Source: Perilla frutescens
Taxonomy: Eukaryota > Streptophyta > Magnoliopsida > Lamiales > Lamiaceae
Assembly: GCA_026008535.1 (NCBI GenBank)
Contig: BRKX01000011.1
Location: 47,166,183 to 47,230,182, forward strand
Reading direction: 5' to 3'
DNA length: 64,000 bases
The position numbers were made by a program, and so were the translations under genes. The notes below the pieces were generated by a model. The model was given only the letters and a program-made list of their open reading frames with translations, was not told where the DNA came from and did not search any database. Shown in pieces: positions 45,295 to 58,145 of the stretch; positions within the stretch are counted from its first letter, which is position 1; every line of letters starts with the position of its first letter.

Positions 45295-48200
45295 ATGGCT
45301 ACCGTTGTTGCTCCTGTTCAAGGCGAAAGGCCGGCAAAATTCACCGGCAAAGATTTCAAAAGATGGCAGCAAAAGATGCTATTCTACTTGACCACCCTTG
45401 GTCTCGTCCGCTTCCTCAAAGAAGATGCTCCTATTGTTGTGGAAACCAATAACGACACTCAACGACGAACTGCTCTTGATACTTGGCACCACGGTGAGTT
45501 TTTGTGTCGTAATTATATTCTTAATGCTTTGGAAGACTCTCTCTACTCCGTTTATTCTGAATGTACAAGTGCTAAGGCGCTATGGGAATCTCTTGATAAA
45601 AAATACAAGACCGAAGATGCCGGTATGAAAAAGTTCATAGTCGGTCAGTTCTTGGATTTCAAGATGGAGGATTCTCGAACTGTCCTCGATCAAGTTCGAG
45701 AAATTCAGTTGATTCTGCATGATATCCATGCCGAAGGAATGTCTGTCAGTGAATCATTCCAAGTGGCAGCTATCATTGAGAAATTGCCACCACAGTGGAG
45801 AGATTTCAAAAACTATCTCAAGCATAAACGCAAAGAGATGGGACTTGAAGATCTCATTGTGAGACTTCGCATCGAGGAAGACAATCGGAAATCTGAGGAG
45901 AAAATTGATAAGCCAACTTTTGTGGCAAAATCAAATATGGCCGAGGCTCGTCCTAACAAAAAGAGGAAGTTTGTGAGCAAAAAGGCGGATGCTAGAATTG
46001 CAAAGAAAGCCAAAAAGTTTAAAGGAAACTGCTTTAATTGCGACAAACCAGATCACATGGCAAAAGAATGCAAAGCTCCAAAGAAAGCCAAGAAATTCGA
46101 GGCAAACTTGACTAAGAACCGATTGGTTCCAATAGACATGTCAGATTTGAGTCTATCTATTGTTGTGTTTGAAGCAAATCTAGTTGACAATCCAAAGGAA
46201 TGGTGGATTGACACAGGAGCCACCCGCCACATATGCTCCGACAAAGATATGTTCTTATCTTATACACCTTTGAATGGTCGAAAACTATTCATGGGTAATT
46301 CTGCTACCTCCGATATCATTGGATTCAGAAAGATTGTATTGAAAATGACATCTGGAAAGGAGCTAACCCTTGTAGATGTGTTGCATGTCCCAGACATCCG
46401 CAAGAACCTGATTTCCGGCTCTCTACTAAGTAAAGCTGGATTTAGACTAGTTTTTGAAGCAGACAAATTTGTATTGACCAAATGTGGTCTATTTATTAGG
46501 AAGGGTTACCTAAATGGGGGACTCTTCAAGCTAAATGTAATAACTATCCACTGGGACGTCAAACCAATTAATAAAGTTGTTTCTTCTTACTTGGTTGAGT
46601 ATTCTAATTTATGGCATGCTAGATTAGGACATGCAAATTTAAATTCTTTACGAAGATTTGTTAATTTAAATTTACTTCCTCAAATGGAATTTAATTCACA
46701 AGAAAAATGTGAAATTTGTGTTGAAGCAAAAATGACAAAAGCTCATTTTCAACACCTCTAGAACTTATACATACCGATCTATTTGATCTTAAGTTTGTGC
46801 AAACTAGAGGTGGTAAAAATTACTTCATCACATTTATAGATGATTGCACAAGGTATTGTTATGTATATCTGTTGAAAAGCAAAGATGAGACAATAGAAGC
46901 TTTTAAAAGATATAAAATAGAAGTTGAAAATCAACTCAATATAAAAATAAAAACAATACGAAGTGATCGAGAAGGAGAATATGTAGCACCATTTGAAGAA
47001 ATATGCTTAGAAAATTGCATAATTCATCAAACTACTGCTCCTTATTCACCTCAATCAAATGGAATTGCGGAACGAAAGAACCGAACTCTTAAAGAGATGA
47101 TGAACGCCATGTTGATAAGTTCTGGCTTACCTCAGAATTTATGCGGGGAAGCCATCTTATCAGCTAATCATATCTTAAATAAATTGCCTCATAAGAAACT
47201 GGATAAGACCCCATATGAGTTATGGAAAGGTAGAAAACCTTCTTATAAATACACTAAAGTGTGGGGGTGTCTAGCAAGGTAGAAGTACCTAAACCTAAGC
47301 AAATAAAGCTAGGTCCAAAAACTATAGACTGCATTTTCATAGGATATGCAAACAATAGTAGTGCATTTCATTTTCTTGTGCACAAATCAGAAATTTCTAA
47401 TATAAATGAAGGAATGATTATAGAATCAGGAAATGCAATTTTCTTTGAATCTATCTTTCCTAAGAAGGTTAGAATTGAAACAAATTCAACCAAAAGAAAC
47501 CATGAATCTATGAATGATTCTCCCTTAGTTGAGGAAGAACTAAGACGCAGTAAAAGGACTAAGATAACAAAATCTTTTGGTCCAGATTTTCTAATCTATG
47601 CATTAGAAGATGATGAACCAAGGACTATCAAAGAAGCATTATCTAGTCCTGAAGCTCCATTATGGAAAGAAGCTATCAATGCAGAAATTGAATCGATCAT
47701 GCAAAACCACACTTGGGAAGTCGTTGATCTTTCAAAAGGCTATAAGCCTTTAGGATGCAAGTGAATTTAAAAAAAATATATAAAGCTGATGGTTCAATTG
47801 ATAAATTAAAAGCTCGTTTGGTTGCCAAAGGGTACAAACAACAAAAGGGCTATGATTATTTTGATACTTATTCTCCAGTCACGAGGTTTACTTCCATTAG
47901 AGTACTCATTACTATTGCTGCATTGCATAACCTTGGGATACATCAAATGGATGTAAAAACTGCATTCCTAAATGGTGAATTAGAAAATGAAATTTATATG
48001 GATCAATCAGAAGGTTTCATCTCTAAAGGTCAAGAAAACAAGGTCTGCAGGCTTGTAAAATCTTTGTATGGACTTAAACAAGCTTCATTACAATGGCGTG
48101 AGAAATTTGATAAAACAATGTTATCAAATGGATTCAAAATAAATGAGGGTGATAAATGTGTCTACATTAAAAATACCCCCAATGAATATGTAATTGTCTG

Positions 48201-49217
48201 TCTTTATGTAGACGACATGTTGATCATGGAAATAATAAGAACGTGATCACGAATACAAAGAATATGTTAAAAAGAAATTTTGACATGAAAGATATGGGTC
48301 TAGCTGACGTTATCCTAGGGATAAAAATCTCTAGAACAAACGAATGAATTATCTTATCACAATCTCATTATGTAGAAAATGTGCTTAAGAAATTTGAAGC
48401 TTTTAATCTGCCTCCAGCTGCAACTCCTGTTGATATGAGTTTGCATTTAGCTAAAAATAGAGGAGAACCCATTTCACAACTCAAATATGCAAGGATCATT
48501 GGAAGTCTAATGTATCTTACAAATTGTACTCGTCATGATATTGCATATTCAGTGAGTAAGCTAAGTAGATTTACGAGCAATCCAGGTAAAGACCATTGGA
48601 CTGCATTAACAAGAGTGTTAAAGTATTTAAAACATACCACACACCACGGTTTAACATATACAAGATATCCAGCTGTTATTGAAGGATACAGTAATGCAAA
48701 TTGGATATCTGATATGCAAGACTCAAAATCTACTAGTGGTTTTGTCTTCACCATTGGAGATGGAGCAGTAGCATGGAAATCTTCTAAACAAATGTGCATA
48801 GCTAGATCTACAATGGAATCAGAATTCATTGCATTAGACAAAGCTTGTGAAGAAGCCGAATGGCTTAGAACATTCTTAGAAGATATTCCTTGTTGGGAAA
48901 AACCGATGCCTCCTATAATGATACATTGCGACAGTATGTCTGCAATTGGAAGGGCACAAAACAACATGTATAATGGTAAATCTCGTCATATATGAAGACG
49001 ACATAATACCATTAGACAAATGATTTCAAATGGAATCGTTTGTATTGGCTATGTAAAGTCAAAAGAAAATATAGCGGATCCGTTTACTAAAGGTATTAAT
49101 AGAGATCTACTATATAGTGCCGTAAAGGGAATGGGCTTGAAAAGCCACATAAACAAAAACGTCCATAGCGGTAACTCAACCATACCAATTGGAGATCCCA
49201 AGAAGATGGTTCAATGA
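45295..49217 (+). pseudogene. Copia gag-pol polyprotein, decayed
   Basis: The ATG at 45295 lies only 37 nt after the LTR. Domains in order: UBN2-type gag; CCHC knuckle CFNCDKPDHMAKEC; protease with WWIDTGATRH; GAG_pre-integrase (LWHARLGHAN, CEICVEAKM); integrase with HTDLFD, SDREGEY and ERKNRT (D, D, E); RT with MDVKTAFLNGELE and YVDDM; RNase H. Frame changes occur near 46750, 47275, 47760 and 48232. TGA stops occur at about 48345 and 48993. The first RNase H aspartate (usual YSDANW/YTDADW) reads YSNANW, a loss of a catalytic residue. Confidence 0.92.
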
Positions 49218-49699
49218 GACAACTAAGTTATGAAAGTTTACACTACGATACTTGGAATATTTACACTAAGAAACTCATTCTAGGCACTACACCAAGTATG
49301 ACTGCTAGGATGTCGTCAGGATAAACCTTAAAGGTTTTTAATGATTCCTATACTAAGTAAAAGGTGGGGTAATGACAGTTTGCTCTTAAATAGGAGATCA
49401 CCTATATTAGTGAGAAGTGGGGCCGCTTCAAAAAAAAAAAAAGAATCACTTATGAAACAAGATACGGTCCAAGGCCAAAATGGACAAAACGTTAATAGAA
49501 TTGTTATTGTGTTAGTATTATTGTTTTGTTTACATTTAAAGTTGACCAGTTCAAGACATCGTGTTCACTGAGCAACGAGTAAATACGATAATACTATACT
49601 AAAGGAATGTTCAAAGCCGAAAGCTACCTATCCCTAAGCAATAATAATTTGTCGAGATTCTTATACACTGCATTTTCAAATATCTCTTTTGTGGGGGAT
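49218..49699 (+). other. Copia 3' untranslated region and polypurine tract
   Basis: About 480 bp between the end of pol and the 3' LTR, with an A12-rich run near 49430. It ends in TTTGTGGGGGAT just before the LTR, the polypurine tract for plus-strand priming. A 76-codon frame at 49341-49571 has no recognisable product. Confidence 0.75.
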
Positions 49700-50329
49700 T
49701 GTTAGTATAGTTAATTAATTAATTAATTAATTAAATATCTAATTAAAAGAGATATTAATTATATTAGTTAATTAAATGGAATAGTGAAAGGGTGAGTGAG
49801 GATTGGGCGAATGGTTGCAACCGTTCGGACGTAACCGCTCGAATCGAATTGGTGCGAAAGCTCTAGGCCGAATGGACGCAATGATTCACTAGTGGCAACT
49901 CTTTGATTCACCAGTTGCAACTCTTGGCTCGAATCAACACAACCATTCAGCCTTGGAAGCGAACCGTTGCATTGTTTGGAGCCAATTGGTGCACCACTTC
50001 ACCACAACTCTTCATCTACTATAAATAAGACCACAAGTCCTTCATTTTCATAAACTAATTCACAATCCGAAATCTTCTCTTCTACCCTAGTAATCGATTG
50101 AGAATCTCGATTATTGTTTTGTTCGTTGTAACATAGTTTTGTAAAAGTGCAACAAAGCTTTGTTGAAAGTCGTTTTATCTTGGAGACGATTGCTATAGTC
50201 CGTTTGCATTTAATATACGGTGCAATTTCATCTTGCGGAGAAAGAGTATAACTCTTGACTCGACTTTAATTATCATACCCGTTACTCTGCCCAAATTACT
50301 TCAAAGTTTAATCCAACTATATTCCAATA
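49700..50329 (+). repeat. Copia 3' LTR
   Basis: It matches the 5' LTR from TGTTAGTATAG onward with one extra TTAA unit. It ends TATTCCAATA where the 5' LTR has TATTCCAACA, so the terminal CA has mutated to TA. The target duplication CATTG follows. Confidence 0.92.
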
Positions 50330-50334
50330 CATTG

Positions 50335-51871
50335 TTCCAAATTTGAGTGAGAATGTATTGAGTTTTGAATATTTTAGTAAAGTACAAGTGACTTTTATAC
50401 TTCCTTTTGGTTAGATACTAGTTTGTCTAAATTATTGGTTATATAGAAAATAATTTCCTTACTCCATTTTAGCTACTTTAATTTCTCTTTCCGAAATATA
50501 TATCATTTATATAAGTATTCAAAACTCATTCATCAATCATCACGTGCGTTGCAAACAAGGCACTACATACGCTGCTAAATATCGGCTATATCATGTATCA
50601 TGGGATTTTTTTAATGAGTAGGAGACACTTGTGAAAATATGTAATGATATTTTGTGTTGCTGTTGGAAGTTGAAAATGAATGAAATATTTATATTTATTA
50701 TAGTTGAAATGATGTTGAAAATGTCGTAGTTTCATTTTCATTTGATGGGAATTAAGAAAAAGCGAATGTGGGTGGTTTCTAGTGAGTTTCGTGGTTGAAT
50801 GAATCTTGGTCCCTCTACTGTTAGTTAGTCTACAATTTCGTTTAATTTTATACCAATATTAAATAACACGTGTTTGAAAATGCACCGTGTAATTTCCACT
50901 AGCTTTAATTTACTATCCAAACTCAAATAAATGCTCTCTGGTTTTGAATCAATGCTCCATTTATGATCCTAATTGAATGTGTAATTGCATAAATTTGATT
51001 TTTTTAATGATATTAAAATATTATATGGATCAGTTTTATAAAATTAAAGACGTCTGTTGTCTTCCTTCTTCGTTTAGGAACTATTTGTCGATTGACGAAG
51101 ACTTCTTAATTAGTTAATTATGAACATAGGAATATAGTTTTCTTTTAATGCGTCAGCTTTATATTGTATGGATGCGCACGTAACATAATATATTCCGAAT
51201 TTTAAAAATATTAGTAGAATTTGAATGCACTTCTTCTCAATTCTCAGTTATGAAATCATCACACACTCGCACCTAGCTCTCTCTTGTGTTTGTCAAATGC
51301 TTTTTTCTTGAAAATTTGTTCCATTGTTTCACAATGTTATGCCCTAATATTCCCATTTTTTGATAATAAAATAAATCCGCAATAAGCAAGGTAAAACACA
51401 TGCTAAGTAATTGTTACAAAATTATATTGGGTTTGTTTTTACCTAGTTTTATCTGATTAGTTAATTGGACTTTGTTCATTGAGAAAATACGTTTAGTACA
51501 CATACATGTATTATGTCAAGGATACATTCTATTTGATTTTCAAATTATTTTCGACATAAGAATGGAATTATTAATTAAAGAAAAATTACTAATTATTATT
51601 TTCATTAATGGGTGGGGAACGTGCAACTGGAAATTGCAAAAGAGTTTCGACTATGTTTTACGCAACTTCGATCGAGCTGGGCCCCAAATTAAATGGAGCG
51701 AACTCCAAACTCCAAATTCGTCTTTATTTCATGTGGTTACTTAAATGGGTTTTAGGGGACTTTAATTATTAGAGAATATTTATTTAATAAAAGGAAAGAA
51801 ATATGAAATATTTTTTCCTTTTATCCTTTCATCTCACTTTAGGTTTCACCCTCAAAAATAAAATAAAATAA
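50335..51871. other. AT-rich intergenic DNA, no gene seen
   Basis: 1.5 kb without a credible frame. A 90-codon ORF at 51472-51744 has no recognisable features. It ends in an (AAATA)n run running into the MULE target duplication. Confidence 0.65.
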
Positions 51872-51880
51872 AATAACTTT
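51872..51880. repeat. MULE target duplication, left copy
   Basis: AATAACTTT here recurs at 61401-61409. A 9-bp duplication is characteristic of Mutator-like transposition. Confidence 0.93.
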
Positions 51881-51982
51881 GACAAAAACTTGTATGAGAC
51901 CGTCTAACGGGTCTCTTTCGTTAGACGGATCTCCCCCGACCCAACCCGGTCATATATATATTAAAAAAAAAATCCAATTTTT
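51881..51982 (+). repeat. MULE left terminal inverted repeat
   Basis: The TIR begins GACAAAAACTTG and contains GAGACCGTCTAACGGGTCTC, itself a partial palindrome, then TTAGACGGATCT and CATATATATATT. It pairs with the right end; its outermost 7 bases differ from the right copy. MULE TIRs usually act as promoters, so this one probably drives the Ulp1-like gene. Confidence 0.88.
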
Positions 51983-52585
51983 GAAACTGCTCTCTGTAGC
52001 CCTCTCTCCTGTGATTCTCTCCATCGACTCTTCCCACAACCGCCGGCGAATCATCCCCCACAACCGTACCTTCTCTTCAAAACTGCAACATCCTCCATCT
52101 TCTCATTTAGTTTATATGCTTTTCATTTTTTCCCCCACATCTGAATCGAATTTTTTTTTGAAAACATCAGTCACTGGAGTTTTAGGGCATTTTAAGTTCG
52201 AATAACTTTCAATCCTACCTTGATTTGAGTCTAATATTGTGCGGCTATGGTTCATTTGTGCGTATTGGTAGTGATACTTAATTTGATTGTTAGTGATTCT
52301 TAAGTTAATTGTTACTGATACGTGCAACCATTTGTTTGTATTTTGCTTTTGAGGCTTTCAAATACAATAATTTTCTGGTTTGGATTGGATTTGTTGGTGT
52401 AAATTGGCATATAGCAGTTTCTACATATTGGTTCTTTGCTTTTTAGGTAGTGATACTTTGTGTTTAGTTATTGGTACTGAAAGTTCTACATAGTGATACT
52501 TTATTTTTTTAGGTAATGATGTGGTAATTAAACGCTGTGTTTCATTTAAATGATGCAGTTGGATTTTTGAACAAATATTATACTA

Positions 52586-55500
52586 ATGGAAAGAATAAAA
52601 AAGAGGTTGCAGCGACCTGGTAAATCATTACCTGAGGAGAATAAAGATGATGCTACAAGGTATGAATTTTGGTGTTTCGAATTATTATCTTTTTAGTACT
52701 TTAATCAGTTTGTTCCATATTTTGTTGTTTCAAATTATTATGTTAATTTTTCTAAATCATCTCTTTTTTATTGCAGTGAGCATGCAGAAGCAGATGTTCA
52801 TGATGTACGGACATATAAGAGGCATAAACCATCTTCTAAAGAACATAAGGATAAAGTTGTGTTAGTGAGGTAGTATATATATGTACTCAACATTCTTAAA
52901 CTCTTTTTTTTTGTGGTCACTTATTGATTTGTTTGTGCATTCTTTGAAGATACTTTTTTACAACTATATGTATGCAGTCAACATTCTTACTGATTCTTGG
53001 CTTTTTTATAAGTAGCGATGCTTTATTTTTTAAATAGTGATACTTTTATGTTAATTAGTAATACTTTTTCCGTTACTTAGTGATACTATTTTACTTATTG
53101 TTACTTATTTTTACGTAGTGATACTTTTACATTTACTTCGTCATTTTTTAGTTTTGACTTAGTGATTCCCGACTTTTGTAAGTAGGGATGCTTATTTTTT
53201 AAATAGTGATACTTTTATGTTAATTAGTAATACTTTATCTTTTCTTAGTGGTTGTTTTACTTAGTGTTGTTTCTAATTAATAGTACTCATTGGATAATTT
53301 ATTAGTTATACTTCAATGTTTTAATTTATTTTTCATATTGCAGTGAACATGATGATGAGGAATGTGATGAGAGTGATGATAACAATGCTGAAGATTCTTC
53401 CTCTGAACATCAAGTCAAACATAAATCTAAGAGAACAAAGAGGACAAAAAGATCTGGTGAAGTGCAAAAAAAAATAAAATTAGTCATTACTATTCAGAAG
53501 AAACTAATAAAAAAGACTGATGAGGAAAATGAAGAGTGTGATGGCAGGTAATTCATTTTTATTAGTATTGTTACGCTACAGCCAGAAAATTTGTAATTAC
53601 TAATGTCTTGTATTTTTCATTGCAGTGGTAGGACTTTTTTGACCAAGTGTAGGCCTGCTGGACTATCTTCACTTGCTCCAAAACTGAATGATTATCAAAG
53701 AAGGGCTGTAGAGGAGATTGGATTTTCTGGTATGCTTCAATTGAGAGGTTTTGGGAGGATGTCTTAGCAGAGGATATCGTGGTTTGTGGAGAACTTCAAT
53801 GGAGCAAGCCGTGTTTTGTCATTCGAAGGTAATAGAAACTTAGTTATTACCTCAGATGACATTCACGATTTATTTATGTTGCCTAGAAATGAGGGGGTTC
53901 CTGTATTGAGGAACAATGATGGGACTAAGGATTTTCTTACTGATTTTAAGAACAGAAATAGAATGGGGGATAACTTGCCTGTGTCTTCTGTGCAGAAGAT
54001 GTTACTTGAGATGAGAGATGGAGGGATGATTTTAAGAGGTTGTTTGTTTTGTACTGTTTGTCAACTTTTCTTGCTCCTACTACCAATCAATTAGTTGACT
54101 TGAATGTGATGAGATCCCTATTGTCTGTTGAGAGGATCTCTTCATTTGACTGGTGTGGGTATGTTTTGGAAAAAATGTGCTATGTGATTCGTATGTTTCA
54201 TAGTTCTAGGACTCTTAGGCACTTGAATTATTGTCTTCTTGTGCTGCCACTATTTTACTTTCATAGATTTAAATGGCAAGGTCATGTGTCACCTACGACA
54301 GTCCCTCTAATCTAGCACTGGGACAAAGAGTCCATTAGAGCTAGATTGTGTGCTGAGTTGAATGCAGGGGGCTTTGGTCGTGGTGAATGGGTAGAAGGAG
54401 TCTACCCTATTACGAAGGGTGCTCCAAGGTTGGAGGGGGATGTAGGTGTGGTAGATGATAGGGTAGTTGTTGAAGGTGATATGCTTGTTCAAGGTCCAAG
54501 CTTAGAGCCAAGAGCTGGACCAAGTCGAGAGGTGTCTGCTTCATATGTTGTAGATGGGAGATCTATAACATTTCAACGCCCAGCTACTGAGCAGGACAAT
54601 GAAGAGATTTCTAGGATTGCTAAAGATATAAGTTCATGATTTATATTTTATCTTATTTAGTGATGTTGTCTGTTTATTAGTGATACTTGACTTGTATTTT
54701 TTATTTTTTTCCCAGCCTTTGGAGGAAGCTTTGCTGCTGATGAAGAGAGATTTGAACATGGTTACTCATGTTCATCTGGAGAGGCTAGGAAAGATGAGGG
54801 ATTTGCATGTTAATATGGGGACAGAAGAATCACCTTCGTTATCTCCCGATTTGATGTTTTTCTCAAGCTCGAAGCTACATGAGTACATTGATGAAGTTGT
54901 GGACAACTTTTGGAAGATGAAGGCTGAGAAGGGGGAGAAAGTTTCAGAAGATGTCGAGGTTGAGTTGAAGCCAGAGCGTGAACAGAAGGACCCTGAAGAA
55001 GAAGAAGAGTTTGAATGCCCAAAGTTTGATTTGCTAACACCTACACCGCCCGAGGATGTAAATAAGATTATCGACGATGTAGTGTCTGGTATTATTTTCT
55101 ATTTTTTGTACTAAATATGATTTTTATATGTGTGTTAATTTTTTTATATGTTTAATGTTAATACTTGTACTTTATTCATGCAGATCTGCAGAATGTGGGT
55201 GGGGAAGGTAATAAAGGCGTTGAGCTCATTCAAACTCCTCCTTCAAGACGTCCATGCACGGAAAATCTACAGCAGAATATTGATGAGCAAGCTGGAGGAG
55301 AAGGTACTTCAGAGAGGAGGGAACCGTGGCCTGTTCCTGATGGCTTTCCGTTCAGGTGCCGTTTTCTATTGAGCTATGCTAAGCTACTATCTGGTATGAC
55401 GAGGGAGGAGACTACTGCCTCATTGATGCGGTTGGTCATCGGTAAGTGATATATTAATTTTTTGTTAATATTATATTAGTGATGCTTCAGTTATTGTAAA

Positions 55501-56962
55501 TGATACATTTTTGGATGTGTACAGAAAAAATGGACAGGTTTTTGAGTATCGTGGGGAAGTTTTTGTAAATTTTGATGCGATCAGAACGATGAACGATACA
55601 AAGATGATAAATATTACTATTGTTGATGCGTGGGCTTTGTTGATGATTAAGTCAAAAAGGGTTTTTAAGATGAATAAAAGCTTCTGTTTCAGTGCCCAAC
55701 ATTCTGTAAGGACTTATAACTCTTTTGTGTAGATGCATAAGTGTTCATTTATTTCTTATAGTCACATATGCATATTACTGATTTTTTTTTGTAGGTATAC
55801 CTTGCAGGTGTTCTTGAAGGCAAGGAGCATGAAGAAAAGATTCGAGAAGTTTGGGATTTCTAGGTGTCAAGAACTGAATTTCAGTTGTCAGATTTGTACA
55901 ATGAGGATAGGGTAATATATTTGCAAATTAAAAAAATTAAAATAGTTATATTTGGAATTCTAACTTCTTGTGTTTATAATTGCAGATTTTTATCCCAATC
56001 TGCCATTCTTATCATTTTGTTGCTGTTGTGATAAACTTTCTTGAGAAAAAAATTCAATATCTGGATAATCAAATTACCCAGATCGATCGAGATGATGTGA
56101 TGTTCAAGCTTGCTTAGATAGCTGTAAGTATCAATTCTTTAGTAGTATATTTTTCTGAAATGGTGATACTTGACACTTATGTAGTGATACTCTATCTGTT
56201 ACTGAGTGATACTTTATTTTTGCTTAGTGATACTTGGTGATTGTTGGATTTGTTATAAACAGTGATACTTTATTTTTAAAATGGTGATACTTGATAATTT
56301 TATAGTGATACTTTTATGTTACTTACATTATGTGGTGATAGTTATTAGTGATACTTTATAATTATTTAGTGATACATTATACTTATTTAGTGATACTTTT
56401 ACATTCACTGGGTTTAACTTGGTGATTCCATATTTTGCACATAGTGATACATTGGTTTTAGTTAGTGGTACTCTTAGTTTTGCTTAGTGATACTTGACTG
56501 CATAAATTGCTGAAATATTTATCTTGTGCAGTGTGAACAGATGGGGGTTTTCCTGAATCAGATCAATCATCCAAAATGTGCAGATTTTGAGTCATATGGT
56601 GTTGAATTCCCAGCTTTCAATTGGAATAAAACTGGTCGAAACATCGATTGTGCAATTTATATCATGCACCAAATGGAAAACTTCCTTGGTGCTCCTTATG
56701 AGAGTTTGGAGTTGTCTAAGGTATATATGGAATTATGTAATTGAAATTTAAATGCAGTTTTAATATTTTTTGTGGTAATGTGACACATTTTTTTCTATTG
56801 CAGCTTAATGGAAGAAGGAGATTGAGAGCCCAATATGCTGCAAGGATTTTGCTTTCACCTCTAAATGGTTTGAGAAAAAAGATTCAACATGATGCTCTTG
56901 AAATCATTAAGAATAACAAGACATATAAACAATTAGAAGCTGCTGGTGGTGTTGGTGTATGA
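52586..56962 (+). pseudogene. Ulp1-like cysteine protease gene of the MULE, inactivated
   Basis: The gene has eleven exons by GT-AG inspection: 52586-52659, 52777-52869, 53344-53547, 53626-about 54640, 54716-55088, 55184-55441, 55525-55705, 55795-55911, 55986-56123, 56532-56720 and 56804-56962. The N-terminus is basic and Lys-rich (KRTKRTKRSG). The middle resembles the plant aminotransferase-like/Ulp1-associated region (ISWFVENF, FKRLFVLYCLSTFLAPTTN). The C-terminus has the peptidase His in HFVAVVINF and Cys in NIDCAIYIM. TAG stops at 53765, 54313, 55861 and 56115 and a frame change near 54020 abolish it. The last stop lies between catalytic His and Cys. Confidence 0.85.
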
Positions 56963-57464
56963 ATGTAGCTGATTGCTGGAGATAGGATGTGTGGATACTC
57001 TAACATGCTAGGTTAATCTTTTGGATGTTTGTTTAGTTTTTGTAATGAATATGTGTTGGTTTTTGGATTTGAAATATTGAAATGTTGGGGGGTGAGAATT
57101 TAACATGTGTTAGTTTGAACAGCTAGTATGAACAATTTAGTGTTTGGTTAGTTTTTAATATTTGCCCTCGAAACTGGCTTGATGTTTTGTTATTTTCCTT
57201 TGCATGACTAGTTATTCTTCACATTGTTTGCAGCTATGATTTCTTTTCCGATGAAGTATGTTTTAGTTTCGAGGAATGAATATTTTTTGTGCGCATTTTA
57301 CCAAAGTTGATTGTGGCACTGGCAGAGAACATTGCATTTAATTATTTCAATGATTTCTCCTTCAATTATATTATTCAATTATAAAAAAATAAGAAATTGA
57401 TAAATTATATGTGATGTATCATTAGTGATTCAAGAAAGTATCACTATGAATACCATTAAGTAAA
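56963..57464. other. 3' region of the Ulp1-like gene
   Basis: About 500 bp between the stop of the Ulp1-like gene and the tandem array, presumably its 3' UTR. No coding frame. Motif orientation switches from plus to minus within this stretch. Confidence 0.55.
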
Positions 57465-58145
57465 AATCACAGTATCAATACTGATGAATAAAGTATCACT
57501 AAGCATCCGTGAAGTAACACTATTTGATAATCACAGTTTCAATAATATAATCTGGGGTACATTTCTCAAAACAATCTGAAAAAATTCTCAAAACAATCTG
57601 GGATTACGGGTTTTGAACCCAAAATCACAAGTTATATGATGAAGAAAATCACAGTATCAATACTGATGAATAAAGTATCACTAAGCATCCGTGAAGTAAC
57701 ACTATTTGATAATCACAGTTTCAATAATATAATCTGGGATACATTTCTGAAAACAATCTGAATAAATTATCAAAACAATCTGGGATTACGGGTTTTGGAC
57801 CCAAAATCACAAGTTATATGATGAAGAAAATCACAGTATCAATACTGATGAATAAAGTATCACTAAGCATCCGTGAAGTAACACTATTTTATAATCACAG
57901 TTTCAATAATATAATCTGGGGTACATTTCTCAAAACAATCTGAATAAATTCTCAAAGCAATCTGGGATTACGGGTTTTAGACCCAAAATCACAAGTTATA
58001 TGATGAAGAAAATCATAGTATCAATACTGATGAATAAAGTATCACTAAGCATTCGTCAAGTAACACTATTTGATAATCACAGTTTCAATAATATAATCTG
58101 GGATACATTTCTCAAAACAATCTGGGATTAGGGGTTTTGGACCCA
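57465..58145. repeat. 182-bp tandem array, about 3.7 copies
   Basis: Copies start at 57465, 57647, 57829 and 58011 and differ at only a few positions. Each unit contains AATCACAGTATCAATACTGA, AAGTATCACTAAGC and CTGGGATTACGGGTTTT. The last, partial copy overlaps the final codons and stop of the transposase gene, and the other copies repeat the same stretch, so the array grew from the 3' end of that gene. It lies between the two convergent genes. Confidence 0.92.

Larger units (their letters stand above)
44627..50334 (+). mobile_element. Ty1/copia LTR retrotransposon with target duplication
   Basis: LTRs at 44632-45257 and 49700-50329 are flanked by CATTG on each side (44627-44631, 50330-50334). 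The internal region encodes gag, protease, integrase, RT and RNase H in copia order. A polypurine tract (GTGGGGGA) abuts the 3' LTR. LTRs differ at about 17 of 626 positions by eye (about 2.7%) plus a 4-bp indel, so it is somewhat older than the Athila insertion. Coding capacity is lost through four frame changes and two stops. Confidence 0.93.

Noticed and set aside
49341..49571. 76-codon ORF between copia pol and the 3' LTR
   Set aside because: No similarity to a known protein and a Lys run from an A-rich tract; treated as untranslated region.
44632..50329. Stop codons in several elements read as sense (TAG as Gln)
   Set aside because: The host genes in the window end on normal stops and use the standard code; decay by mutation explains the stops.
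51472..51744. 90-codon ORF in intergenic DNA
   Set aside because: Low-complexity AT-rich translation without any domain or supporting signals.
57465..58145. CRISPR-like array
   Set aside because: The 182-bp period has no spacer structure; it is a plain tandem duplication in a plant transposon.
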